Positions 40,664-48,379 of a stretch of 64,000 bases of DNA are shown in pieces. The DNA is from Chloroflexota bacterium. Lineage in GTDB: Bacteria; Chloroflexota; Dehalococcoidia; Tepidiformales; Tepidiformaceae. Every line of letters starts with the position of its first letter. The first letter of the stretch is position 1. The translations under genes and the position numbers were made by a program. The stretch is taken from assembly GCA_026702615.1 (NCBI GenBank), contig JAPPBY010000020.1, positions 62,001-126,000 of the forward strand, given 5' to 3'. The notes below the pieces were generated by a model, which saw only the letters and a list, made by a program, of their open reading frames with translations, was not told where the DNA came from and ran no database searches.

Positions 40664-41085
40664 AGCTCGTAGGTTAGGCGGACGCGGCGCTTGGCGCGTC
40701 CCGCCGCCTCGACGATGTCGCGCAGGGCAGCCGCCTCCTCGCCCAGTGACTCCGCCCCGGCGCGGCGCACGAAGACGGCCGCACGTTCATCCTCGGCCAG
40801 CGCCGCGACAAGCGCCTCCAGGCTCGCCGTCAGCGGGTCCGCGTCCTGCCAGGCCCGCTCCAGGTTCGCCTCATCCTCGGAGTCCTCGGCGCCGCGTTCG
40901 TAGAAGGTCGTGAGCGGCCCCAGCCGCACACCCAGGTCCGCGACCCACTCCGACAGCGCGATGAGCGGGTGGCGCGCGCCGAACCCGCGCACTGCCGCGA
41001 ACGACATGAACGCCACGAGCGCCGCGCCCTGCCCGGGCAGGGCGCCCGCATCCCCTTCGCCATCGACCTCGACGGTCAGCCGCAT
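40660..41085 (-). CDS. Unknown soluble protein (141 aa)
   Basis: Starts 3 nt after the M23 peptidase stop and overlaps the methyltransferase start. Composition is Ala/Glu-rich; segments such as VAFMSFAAVRGFGARHPLIALSEWVADLGVRLGPLTTFYERG suggest a mixed alpha/beta fold. No recognisable motif. Context (cell-wall peptidase, methyltransferase) does not define a role. Confidence 0.7.
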   Translation of the reverse strand: MRLTVEVDGEGDAGALPGQGAALVAFMSFAAVRGFGARHPLIALSEWVADLGVRLGPLTTFYERGAEDSEDEANLERAWQDADPLTASLEALVAALAEDERAAVFVRRAGAESLGEEAAALRDIVEAAGRAKRRVRLTYEL

Positions 41086-41088
41086 CGC

Positions 41089-42054
41089 CTAGAACCCGTT
41101 CCGCCCGTCGACGAAGCGCATCGGATCGACGAGCACGCCATGGATGGAGATCTCCCAGTGCAGGTGGGGCGCCGTCGAGAGGCCCGAGTCGCCCACGAAC
41201 CCGATCAGTTGGCCCTTCTGCACCTCCTGCCCCTCGGCAACGGCGAAGGCGCTGAGGTGGGCGTAGCCCGAGAACACGCCTCCCCCGTGATCGATGATGA
41301 CCGTGTTCCCGCGGAGGGCGAGCTGCCGCGCCAGCGCCACTCGGCCGCTGTTCGTCGCCGTCACGGGCGCCCCCTCGGGGGCGGCGAAGTCGGTACCGCC
41401 GTGGTTGCCCCCCACGGGGCCGTCGTTGAACGAGCGCCGCTCCCCGAACTGGCTCGAGATCTGGCCCCCGGACGGCGACCGCCAGCGCCCCTCCCAGAGC
41501 TTCTCCGGCGTGAGCACGGCATACGTGTCGGCCAGGAGCGCGTTTTCCCGATCGCGCTCCGCCTGGTCGAGCACCGGGTCGCCCGCGCCTTCTTCGTAGT
41601 AGAGGTGGGCGACATCCCACACGGACTCGGTGATCGTGATCTCGTGCTCGAAGCTGCCCTCCGTGCCGTTCACCATCGTGAGTTGCACCAGCATGGTGTG
41701 CGTTCCGGGTGCATCGAAGACCCCGACGCCGACGTAGCTGTACATGCTGAAGTCGCCCTGGATGAGCGGGTAACGCTGACCCAGGAACACGACCTGGCCC
41801 TCCTCCACGCTCCCCGTGACCGACACGAGCACGGCCCCGCCCTGCGGGACCTCGACGACGGACACAATGAGCTCGGGCGGCACGATGGCGACCTCCGCCG
41901 TCGCCACGCCCACGGCGGGGGGCGGAGTCTCCTCGGCAGCAGGCGTCACCGTCTCGACCGTCACCCCCGAACCGCCTCCACCACCCGCGCAGCCCCCGAC
42001 GAGCAGCGTCAGCGCCACCAGCGCCAGAGCGAGCCGCAATCCTGAGAGGGGCAC
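41089..42054 (-). CDS. M23 family (LytM-type) metallopeptidase lipoprotein
   Basis: 321 aa from GTG 42054. Lipobox LALVALTLLVGGC, then a Gly/Pro-rich spacer, an Ig-like beta region (LIVSVVEVPQGGAVLVSVTGSVEEGQVVFLGQRYPL) and the LytM domain with zinc motifs GNHGGTDFAAPEGAPV (H and D) and APHLHWEISIHG (HxH). Predicted to cut peptidoglycan peptide cross-links, or to act in wall remodelling as a regulator. Divergent from the DUF302 gene. Confidence 0.93.
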   Translation of the reverse strand: MPLSGLRLALALVALTLLVGGCAGGGGGSGVTVETVTPAAEETPPPAVGVATAEVAIVPPELIVSVVEVPQGGAVLVSVTGSVEEGQVVFLGQRYPLIQGDFSMYSYVGVGVFDAPGTHTMLVQLTMVNGTEGSFEHEITITESVWDVAHLYYEEGAGDPVLDQAERDRENALLADTYAVLTPEKLWEGRWRSPSGGQISSQFGERRSFNDGPVGGNHGGTDFAAPEGAPVTATNSGRVALARQLALRGNTVIIDHGGGVFSGYAHLSAFAVAEGQEVQKGQLIGFVGDSGLSTAPHLHWEISIHGVLVDPMRFVDGRNGF

Positions 42055-42116
42055 AGCACAAGAGTGCGCCAGCAGCCCGCCACCGTCGACCGCGCCCCCG
42101 AGCCTCCCCACCCTGC

Positions 42117-42122
42117 TACCAT
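42117..42122 (+). promoter_or_regulatory. -10 box of the DUF302 gene (leaderless)
   Basis: TACCAT ends 7 nt before the ATG at 42130. Confidence 0.5.
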
Positions 42123-42129
42123 CCCGCGC

Positions 42130-42531
42130 ATGTCAGCGTCATCCGTCGAGGAGCACCCCTTCGCCCTGCGGCGCACCGCCAACTTCGACTTCATCGAGGG
42201 GCTTAACCGCACGAAGGAGGCCCTGCGCGAACAGGGCTTCGACATCGCCACCACGCTCGACGCCAGTGGCGCCCTCGGGGGCGCCTGCACCATCCTCGGG
42301 GTCTGCGACGACGACCTGCTTCGCCGCGCCATCGAAGCCGACCCCGACGCGGGCGCGCTGCTGCCCTGCAGCGTCGCCGTTCACGCGCAGGACGACGGCA
42401 TCGTCGTCGAGGCGGTCGACCCGACAGTCACGCTGGGCGGGGTAGGGAACGAGGCGCTCGCCGCCATCGCCGCCGAGGTGCGGGAACGGCTCGCGAACGC
42501 CCTCGGGCGCATACCGGCGGGCAGCCGCTGA
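42130..42531 (+). CDS. DUF302 domain protein
   Basis: 133 aa. The core ACTILGVCDDDLLRRAIEADPDAGALLPCSVAVHAQDDGIVVEAVDPTVTL follows the DUF302 pattern, whose two Cys (in GVC and LPC) are kept. The function of DUF302 is unknown; members often occur beside redox or metal-stress genes, which is not the case here. ATG 42130 is preferred over the track start 22 codons earlier because of the -10 box. Confidence 0.85.
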   Translation: MSASSVEEHPFALRRTANFDFIEGLNRTKEALREQGFDIATTLDASGALGGACTILGVCDDDLLRRAIEADPDAGALLPCSVAVHAQDDGIVVEAVDPTVTLGGVGNEALAAIAAEVRERLANALGRIPAGSR

Positions 42532-42555
42532 CACTGGGAATCGGTGGGGGAAGGC

Positions 42556-42632
42556 TGGTCGGGGTGCCCGGATTTGAACCGGGGACCTCTTCGTCCCGAA
42601 CGAAGCACTCTACCTGGCTGAGCTACACCCCG
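42556..42632 (-). tRNA. tRNA-Pro (anticodon CGG)
   Basis: A full cloverleaf folds on the minus strand: acceptor CGGGGTG/CACCCCG, D-stem GCTC/GAGT, anticodon stem CTTCG/CGAAG with loop TTCGGGA (anticodon CGG, Pro), 5-nt variable region, T-stem CCCGG/CCGGG with TTCAAAT. A discriminator and an encoded CCA end the 77-nt gene. No intron. It stands alone between the DUF302 and SDR genes; I see no integrase nearby or duplicated tRNA end. Confidence 0.96.
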
Positions 42633-42735
42633 AGCGAGTTCCCAGAATAGCGCCGCCGCCCCTACCCGTCGCCCCCTCCGCGCCCTCCTCTCCTACACTA
42701 CGCCGCGCGGGCCACCGGCCCCCGGGAGAACTGTC

Positions 42736-43563
42736 ATGAGCGAGCGCGAAGCAGTCGAGCGACCAGAGAACTCCAGCGAGCACGCAGCAGCACAGCGTTT
42801 CGAAGGCAAGGTCGTCGTCATCACCGGCGCGGCGGGAGGCATCGGCCGCGCCACCTGCGTGCGGCTCGCCCAGGAGGGCGCGCGCATCGTCGCCGTCGAC
42901 CTCGCGGGCAGCGACCTCGGCGGCGCCGTCGAGGCGGTCGAGGCGGAGGGGGGCGAGGCCATCGCCGTCCCCACCGACGTGACCGTCTGGGAGGACCACC
43001 AGCGCTACGTACACGAGGCCGTCGACAACTTCGGCGGCATCGACGGGTTCTTCAACAACGCCGGCATCGAGGGCCTCGTCACCCCGCTTACCGACTACCC
43101 CGAGGACATGTTCGACAAGGTCATCGCGGTCAACGTGAAAGGCGTGTGGCTGGGGCTGAAGGCCGTCGCCCCGGCGATGCAGGCGCGTGGCGGCGGCGCC
43201 GTCGTCAACACCGCCTCGACGGCGGGCCTGGGGGGCACGCCCCACCTCGTCGCCTACGGCGCGAGCAAGCACGCCGTCATCGGCATCACGCGCACGGCCG
43301 CACTTGAGTTCGCCCGCGACAACATCCGCGTGAACGCCATCTGCCCCGCGCCCATCGAGACACGCATGATGCGGTCCATCGAGCGCGGCGGCGATCCCGA
43401 CGACCCCGAGGGCCGCCACCGCGACATCGCCGCCGGCCTCCCCCTGCGGCGCTACGGCGAACCCCACGAGGTCGCCGCCCTCGCCGCCTTCCTCCTGAGC
43501 GACGAGTCATCCTTCATGACGGGCGCCTACTACCAGGTCGACGGCGGCTCCAAGGCCCGCTAG
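42736..43563 (+). CDS. Short-chain dehydrogenase/reductase (classical SDR)
   Basis: 275 aa. Rossmann motif VVITGAAGGIGRATCVRL, NNAG in FFNNAGIEGL, and the catalytic Ser-Tyr-Lys set in NTASTAGLGGTPHLVAYGASKHA. The C-terminal ESSFMTGAYYQVDGGSKAR is typical of FabG/glucose-dehydrogenase-like SDRs. Asp in AVDLAGSDLG at the end of beta-2 suggests NAD preference. ATG after GGGAG; TACACT about 40 nt upstream may be its -10. Substrate unknown. Confidence 0.92.
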   Translation: MSEREAVERPENSSEHAAAQRFEGKVVVITGAAGGIGRATCVRLAQEGARIVAVDLAGSDLGGAVEAVEAEGGEAIAVPTDVTVWEDHQRYVHEAVDNFGGIDGFFNNAGIEGLVTPLTDYPEDMFDKVIAVNVKGVWLGLKAVAPAMQARGGGAVVNTASTAGLGGTPHLVAYGASKHAVIGITRTAALEFARDNIRVNAICPAPIETRMMRSIERGGDPDDPEGRHRDIAAGLPLRRYGEPHEVAALAAFLLSDESSFMTGAYYQVDGGSKAR

Positions 43564-45941
43564 GGGAGCGTGATCCGCCAGATCCTGTTGAACTCGGACA
43601 CGAGCAGGTCGCCCTCGGGCGTAACGAGGACCGAGTGCGGGTCGAATCGCGTGACCCCGGGGAACGACTCGGCGTCTACCACGATGGCGATATCCCCGTC
43701 CGGGGAGATGCTCATCACCCGCTGGTAATCCAGGTCAACCGCGTAGACGGTGCCATCGCTCGCCACCGCAATGTCCCGCAGCCACCCGGAGAACGCTCCG
43801 CCGTAGTGGCCCGGACCCGCCTCGACCAGCACCGTGACGCTGCCCACCTCACTGATGCTCCCGATCATGACCGGGAACGACCTCCCGGCCGCGTAGTGAA
43901 GCCGGCCGCTCGCGTCGACGTCGATCGCCGAGAGCCAACCCGGCTGGACCCGGGCAGCTATCGAAAGCTGGCCGTCCTCGAGACGCCAGACGCCGTTGCT
44001 CTCGTCCCCGATCAGCAGGTTGCCGTTCGCGTCCACGGCCAGACCCGTAATGGAGAACAGTCCTGTCGGGAGCCAGTCCAGGACCGTCGTGACATGACCA
44101 TCGGGGGCGATACGGCGGATGGCCTCGTTGCCGCCGTCCAGCACGTACACATTCCCATCGGCGTCGACGGCCACGTACGAGGGGTTCGAGAACCTCGCTT
44201 CCTCGGCCGGGCCGTCGAGGAAGCCCCGCTCGCCGTCCCCCGCCAGGACCGTGACGGTGCCGTCGGGGGCGAGCCGCCGGACATCGTTGAGGAACGAGCC
44301 AGGCCCGATGAGGTAGCCGTCGGGCGAGAGCGCAAACCCGTCCGAGTTGAACGTGTCCAGCTGCGGGAGAGCCGTGACGGTCACGCCGACGGCGCGGGGC
44401 GGCCCTTCGTGGGTCGCGAGGGGCACAGCGCCTGCCGGCAGACCACCGCGGGCGAGTTCAACGGCTCGCACCACGGTCGTAGCCTGGTCCGCGACGAACA
44501 GGACGCCGTCGGGCGAGAGCGCAAGGGGCCCCGGCAGGTTGAAGCGCGCCTCGCCGCGCGTGCCGTCAAGCCAACCCTTCTCGCCCGTTCCCGCCACCGC
44601 TTCAAGATCGCCCGCGCGGGTCAGCCGGACGAGCTGGTGGAGGCCGGTGTTGGAGAGGTACACGCCCCCGTCTCCGGCCGGCGCGATGCCCGCCGGGTAC
44701 CCGAGCGATCCGCCGCTGTTGAGCCCATCACTGCGCAGGACGGTCTGGACGGTCCCGGTCGTGTCGATGAGGCGGACGGCAGAGTACTCCTCGATTCCGC
44801 CCCGGTCGTTGATATCGATCACGAAGATGTTGCCGTCGTCGTCGATGGTGATCGCCTGCAGCGAGAAGAACTCGGCGTTCTCCCGCCAGCCGTCCTGGTA
44901 GCCGTTGCGCTCCCCGCCGGCGAAGGTCGAGACCTGACCCGCCGGCGAGAGCCGCCTGATACGCGTTGCCTCAATGATATACAGGTCACCGAGCGGGCCC
45001 AGCGCAACCCCTCGCGGGTTGATGATTCCCGCCTCCTCGGCGGGCCCGTCGACGTACTCCCACCGGCCGGTGCCGGCAATCGTGCTCACGATGCCATCGG
45101 CAGTGATCCTACGGATGCGGTGGTTGCGCTCGTCTGCCACGTAGATGGTCCCCCGCCCATCGACCGCCACACCGCGTGGGTGATAGAAGCGTGCGTCCTC
45201 CGCTTCGCCGTCCCGGTCGCCCCGGCCGGCGGCGATGGTCGTGACCGTCCCGTCCGGAGCAACCCGCCGGATGGCATCGTTGTAGTAGTCCGCGACGACC
45301 GCACTCCCGTCCGGGGCGGCGGCCAGCCCGAGCGCCCAGGGTCGATGCTGGCTGAAGACGGCGTGGGCCCCGAACCGCGCGCCGTCGCCCTGTCCGTCGC
45401 TGGACCCCAGCGACCCTGCGCTGCCTGCGAGCGTCGAGACCGGCCGTCGCGGGACAGGGACGTCGAGGCTGATGTTGCCGTAGCGGAAGCGGCCGCTTGA
45501 GCTGACGCCGTCGTCGAGCGGAAGCGGAATCGTTCCCAGGATCCGCCAGTCGCCCTCGGCCGGACGCGCGCTGATGAAGATGCTGGAGCTATCCCCCACG
45601 TCCTGCCAGACGCGCACCTCAACTGTGGCCGGATCCGCCCGGCCGGGCAGGGGAACATCGAGGCTGATATCGCCGTACTGGAACCGGCCCGAGGAGCTCG
45701 TGCCGTCGTCCAGCGGCAGCGGGATCGTCCCCAGCGTCCGCCATGAGCCGCCCGCCGGGCGGGCGCTGACGTAGATGTCGAGCTCGTTCCCCACGTCCTG
45801 CCAGACGCGCACCTCGACGGTGGCGGTGTCCCCCTCCTGGGCCGCGCCCGGCGCCACAGCGGCAAGGGCAAGGAGGACCGCGAGCACGCCTGCCATCAGC
45901 CCCCAGGCCCCGGCACTCCATCCCCTCCGCACTCCGCTCAT
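43560..45941 (-). CDS. Secreted NHL-repeat propeller protein, third paralogue
   Basis: 793 aa with a Sec signal (GLMAGVLAVLLALAAVAPGAAQ). Two N-terminal beta modules of about 70 residues begin TATVEVRVWQDVG and end SLDVPLPGR. Then come NHL blades such as RGVAVDGRGTIYVADERNHRIRRITADGIVSTIAGTG and SYVAVDADGNVYVLDGGNEAIRRIAPDGHVTTV. No membrane anchor, catalytic motif or sorting signal. The gene overlaps its upstream paralogue by 4 nt (ATGA) and is the most diverged of the three. Probably a ligand- or matrix-binding protein; function unknown. Confidence 0.88.
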   Translation of the reverse strand: MSGVRRGWSAGAWGLMAGVLAVLLALAAVAPGAAQEGDTATVEVRVWQDVGNELDIYVSARPAGGSWRTLGTIPLPLDDGTSSSGRFQYGDISLDVPLPGRADPATVEVRVWQDVGDSSSIFISARPAEGDWRILGTIPLPLDDGVSSSGRFRYGNISLDVPVPRRPVSTLAGSAGSLGSSDGQGDGARFGAHAVFSQHRPWALGLAAAPDGSAVVADYYNDAIRRVAPDGTVTTIAAGRGDRDGEAEDARFYHPRGVAVDGRGTIYVADERNHRIRRITADGIVSTIAGTGRWEYVDGPAEEAGIINPRGVALGPLGDLYIIEATRIRRLSPAGQVSTFAGGERNGYQDGWRENAEFFSLQAITIDDDGNIFVIDINDRGGIEEYSAVRLIDTTGTVQTVLRSDGLNSGGSLGYPAGIAPAGDGGVYLSNTGLHQLVRLTRAGDLEAVAGTGEKGWLDGTRGEARFNLPGPLALSPDGVLFVADQATTVVRAVELARGGLPAGAVPLATHEGPPRAVGVTVTALPQLDTFNSDGFALSPDGYLIGPGSFLNDVRRLAPDGTVTVLAGDGERGFLDGPAEEARFSNPSYVAVDADGNVYVLDGGNEAIRRIAPDGHVTTVLDWLPTGLFSITGLAVDANGNLLIGDESNGVWRLEDGQLSIAARVQPGWLSAIDVDASGRLHYAAGRSFPVMIGSISEVGSVTVLVEAGPGHYGGAFSGWLRDIAVASDGTVYAVDLDYQRVMSISPDGDIAIVVDAESFPGVTRFDPHSVLVTPEGDLLVSEFNRIWRITLP

Positions 45942-48379
45942 CGCTCTGGCAACGTGGCTCTGTAGAGCCTGCTGAACTCCGCAATGAGGAGGTCGCCATC
46001 CGGGGTCAGGGTGATGCCCGTGAGCGGATTCCGGAAACCGAACGAGCTATGGTCTCCGACAACCGCGACCTCCCCATCGGTGGCGATTCGTACGACCCGC
46101 TGGAAGGTCCAATCCACAACGTAGGCAGTGCCATCACGCTCGACGGCGATCCCCCTCGTTTCCCACGAGAGCGCCCCACCGTAGTGCCCGGGCACACGCT
46201 CCAGCACCGTAGTCACCGAGCCACCGTCGTCGATTCTCCCGACCCAGGAGGCCCGGTTGTACTGGGCGACGAAGTAGATACGGCCCTCCCCGTCCACGTC
46301 CATGCCGTCCACCCTTCCCACTACGGCGGCGACAACCGAGAACCCTCCGTCTGGCGAGAGACGCCAGATCTCGGTGCCGTTCGTGAACCTCCCCGGCCCG
46401 TAGGGAACCAGGAACGATGGTCGGGTTCCGTAGAGGTTCCCGTCCGCGTCCACCGTCATCTCGATGTTCCTGTCCAGCGTCAGGCTATCGGGCGTGTCCA
46501 GGGTCGAGACCTCGCCATCGGTCCCGATGCGGCGGATGGCGTTGTTACCGGTTTCCGCCACGTAGACCACCCCATCAGCGTCCACGGCGACACTCTGCGG
46601 GAAGGAGAACTGCGCCGCGGCAGAGGGGCCGTCCGCGAATCCCTCCTCGCCCGTCCCGGCGAACGTTCGCACCAGCCCGCTCGGCCCAATGCGGTTGATC
46701 CGGTGTCCATTCGGGGAGGGCGCGACCACAACACCGGACGGGGTCACACCTATGGTGATCAAGGAGATGTTGCCGATCTGCGGAAGCCTGCTGATCGTGA
46801 CGCCCTCGACCCGGGGCAGCGGCTCGAGCTCGGCGAGCAGCACGGTCGTCGTCGGGAGGCCTCCGCGACCCAGCTGGATGGCCCGGACCACGGTGCCGCC
46901 CTGGTCGGCCACGAACAGCACGCCCCTGCTCGAGAGCGCGAGCGACCCGGGGAGACTGAAGGTCGCTTCGGCTCGGGAGCCGTCGCCGTGGCCTCTTTCG
47001 CCGGAGCCGGCCACGCCCTCGAGCTGACCCGCGCGCGTAATGCGGATGACCTGGTCTAACCCGGTGTTGGAGAGGTAGACGGCGCCGTTGCCGGCCGCCA
47101 CGATGCCAGAGGGCGAGGCGAGCGCCCCGCCGAAGACCGGCTGCTCACTCCTGTAGATCGTGCGAACCCTCCCGCTGCCGTCGATCACCCGGACAATCGC
47201 CGTCGGGACACCGACCTGAGAGGCGAAGTCGTTTACCTCGAGCGTGTAGACGTTGCCAGCGTCGTCGACCGTGATGCCCCGCAGGTACCAGAATTGCGCC
47301 GACAGCCTCGGCCCGTCGCGATCGCCGGCTGAATCGCCGCCCGCGAAGGTCGTGACCTCACCCGCCGGCGAGAGGCGCCTGATCTTGCTGCTCTCGAGGA
47401 TGTACAGGTCACCGTCGGGGCCCAGCGCGATCCCAAACATGTTCGTGAAGAGCGCTTCGTCGGCGGGCCCGTCGCGGGACTCGTACCCGATGCTGGGCTG
47501 CTCCGCGCCCGCGATCGTGCTGACGATCCTGTCGGGCGTGATCTTGCGGATGCGGTGGTTCAGGTCGTCGGCGACGTAGATGTTGCCCTCGGAATCCACA
47601 GCCACGCCGGTTGGGTTGTTGAACCTCGCAAGGGCGCCGGCGCCATCGACCAGGCCGCGCACTTCGCCACCCGCGACCGTCGTGACCCTCCCGTCCGGCG
47701 CGACCTGGCGGATCATGTGGTTGTCGCGATCGGCGACGATCACGCTCCCGTCGGGGTGGGCGGCCAGCGCGAGGGCAGTGGGCCGGGAGAAGATCGTGTC
47801 CCGCCCGAATCGCGCGTTGGCGCCCTGGCCGTCCCGCGCGCCGTACACACCCCCACGGCCCGCCAGCGTCGAGACCTCTTCAGCAGGCACCGGTACGTCG
47901 AGCGCGATGTCGCCGAACTGGAAAGTGCCGCTGCTGCTGAAGCCGTCATCGAGCGGCAGCCGGATCGTGCCCAGCGTTCGCCACGAGCCGTCCGCCGGGC
48001 GCGCGCTGATGTAGACCTGCTCGTTCGCACCGACTCTCTGCCAGACGCGTACCTCGACAGTCGCCGGAACCGCCCGGCCCGGCAGCGACACAGGAAGGTC
48101 GATGTCTCCGTAGCGAAACGTGCCGCTTTCAGTCGTTTCGTCGAGCGGCAGGGGGATAGTCCCGAGCGTCCGCCACGAGCCGCCCGCCGGGCGCGCGCTG
48201 ATGCGGATGTCCTCGAGATCTCCCACGTTCTGCCACACCCGCACCTCGACGGTAGCGGTGTCCGCCTCTTGCGCCGAGGACGGCGCCACCGTGGCGACGG
48301 CGAAGAGCACCGCAAGAGCGCCTGTTACCAGCCTCCAGGGGCCGGTGCCCCATCCCCTTCGGACGACCCCATTTGTCAC
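45938..48379 (-). CDS. Secreted NHL-repeat propeller protein, second paralogue
   Basis: 813 aa, same plan: signal peptide (LVTGALAVLFAVATVAPSSAQ), two TATVEVRVWQ modules (NVGDLEDIRISARPAGGSWRTLGTIPLPLDE), then NHL blades (TGVAVDSEGNIYVADDLNHRIRKITPDRIVSTIAG; SVAVDADGVVYVAETGNNAIRRIGTDGEVSTL). It is strikingly close to the first paralogue, with long DNA stretches almost identical, pointing to recent duplication or gene conversion. Start and stop overlap both neighbours by 4 nt, so all three are made from one mRNA. Confidence 0.88.
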   Translation of the reverse strand: MTNGVVRRGWGTGPWRLVTGALAVLFAVATVAPSSAQEADTATVEVRVWQNVGDLEDIRISARPAGGSWRTLGTIPLPLDETTESGTFRYGDIDLPVSLPGRAVPATVEVRVWQRVGANEQVYISARPADGSWRTLGTIRLPLDDGFSSSGTFQFGDIALDVPVPAEEVSTLAGRGGVYGARDGQGANARFGRDTIFSRPTALALAAHPDGSVIVADRDNHMIRQVAPDGRVTTVAGGEVRGLVDGAGALARFNNPTGVAVDSEGNIYVADDLNHRIRKITPDRIVSTIAGAEQPSIGYESRDGPADEALFTNMFGIALGPDGDLYILESSKIRRLSPAGEVTTFAGGDSAGDRDGPRLSAQFWYLRGITVDDAGNVYTLEVNDFASQVGVPTAIVRVIDGSGRVRTIYRSEQPVFGGALASPSGIVAAGNGAVYLSNTGLDQVIRITRAGQLEGVAGSGERGHGDGSRAEATFSLPGSLALSSRGVLFVADQGGTVVRAIQLGRGGLPTTTVLLAELEPLPRVEGVTISRLPQIGNISLITIGVTPSGVVVAPSPNGHRINRIGPSGLVRTFAGTGEEGFADGPSAAAQFSFPQSVAVDADGVVYVAETGNNAIRRIGTDGEVSTLDTPDSLTLDRNIEMTVDADGNLYGTRPSFLVPYGPGRFTNGTEIWRLSPDGGFSVVAAVVGRVDGMDVDGEGRIYFVAQYNRASWVGRIDDGGSVTTVLERVPGHYGGALSWETRGIAVERDGTAYVVDWTFQRVVRIATDGEVAVVGDHSSFGFRNPLTGITLTPDGDLLIAEFSRLYRATLPER

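Noticed and set aside
42556-42632. Attachment site for an integrated element at the tRNA-Pro gene
   Set aside because: No integrase and no second copy of the tRNA 3' end seen in the window.
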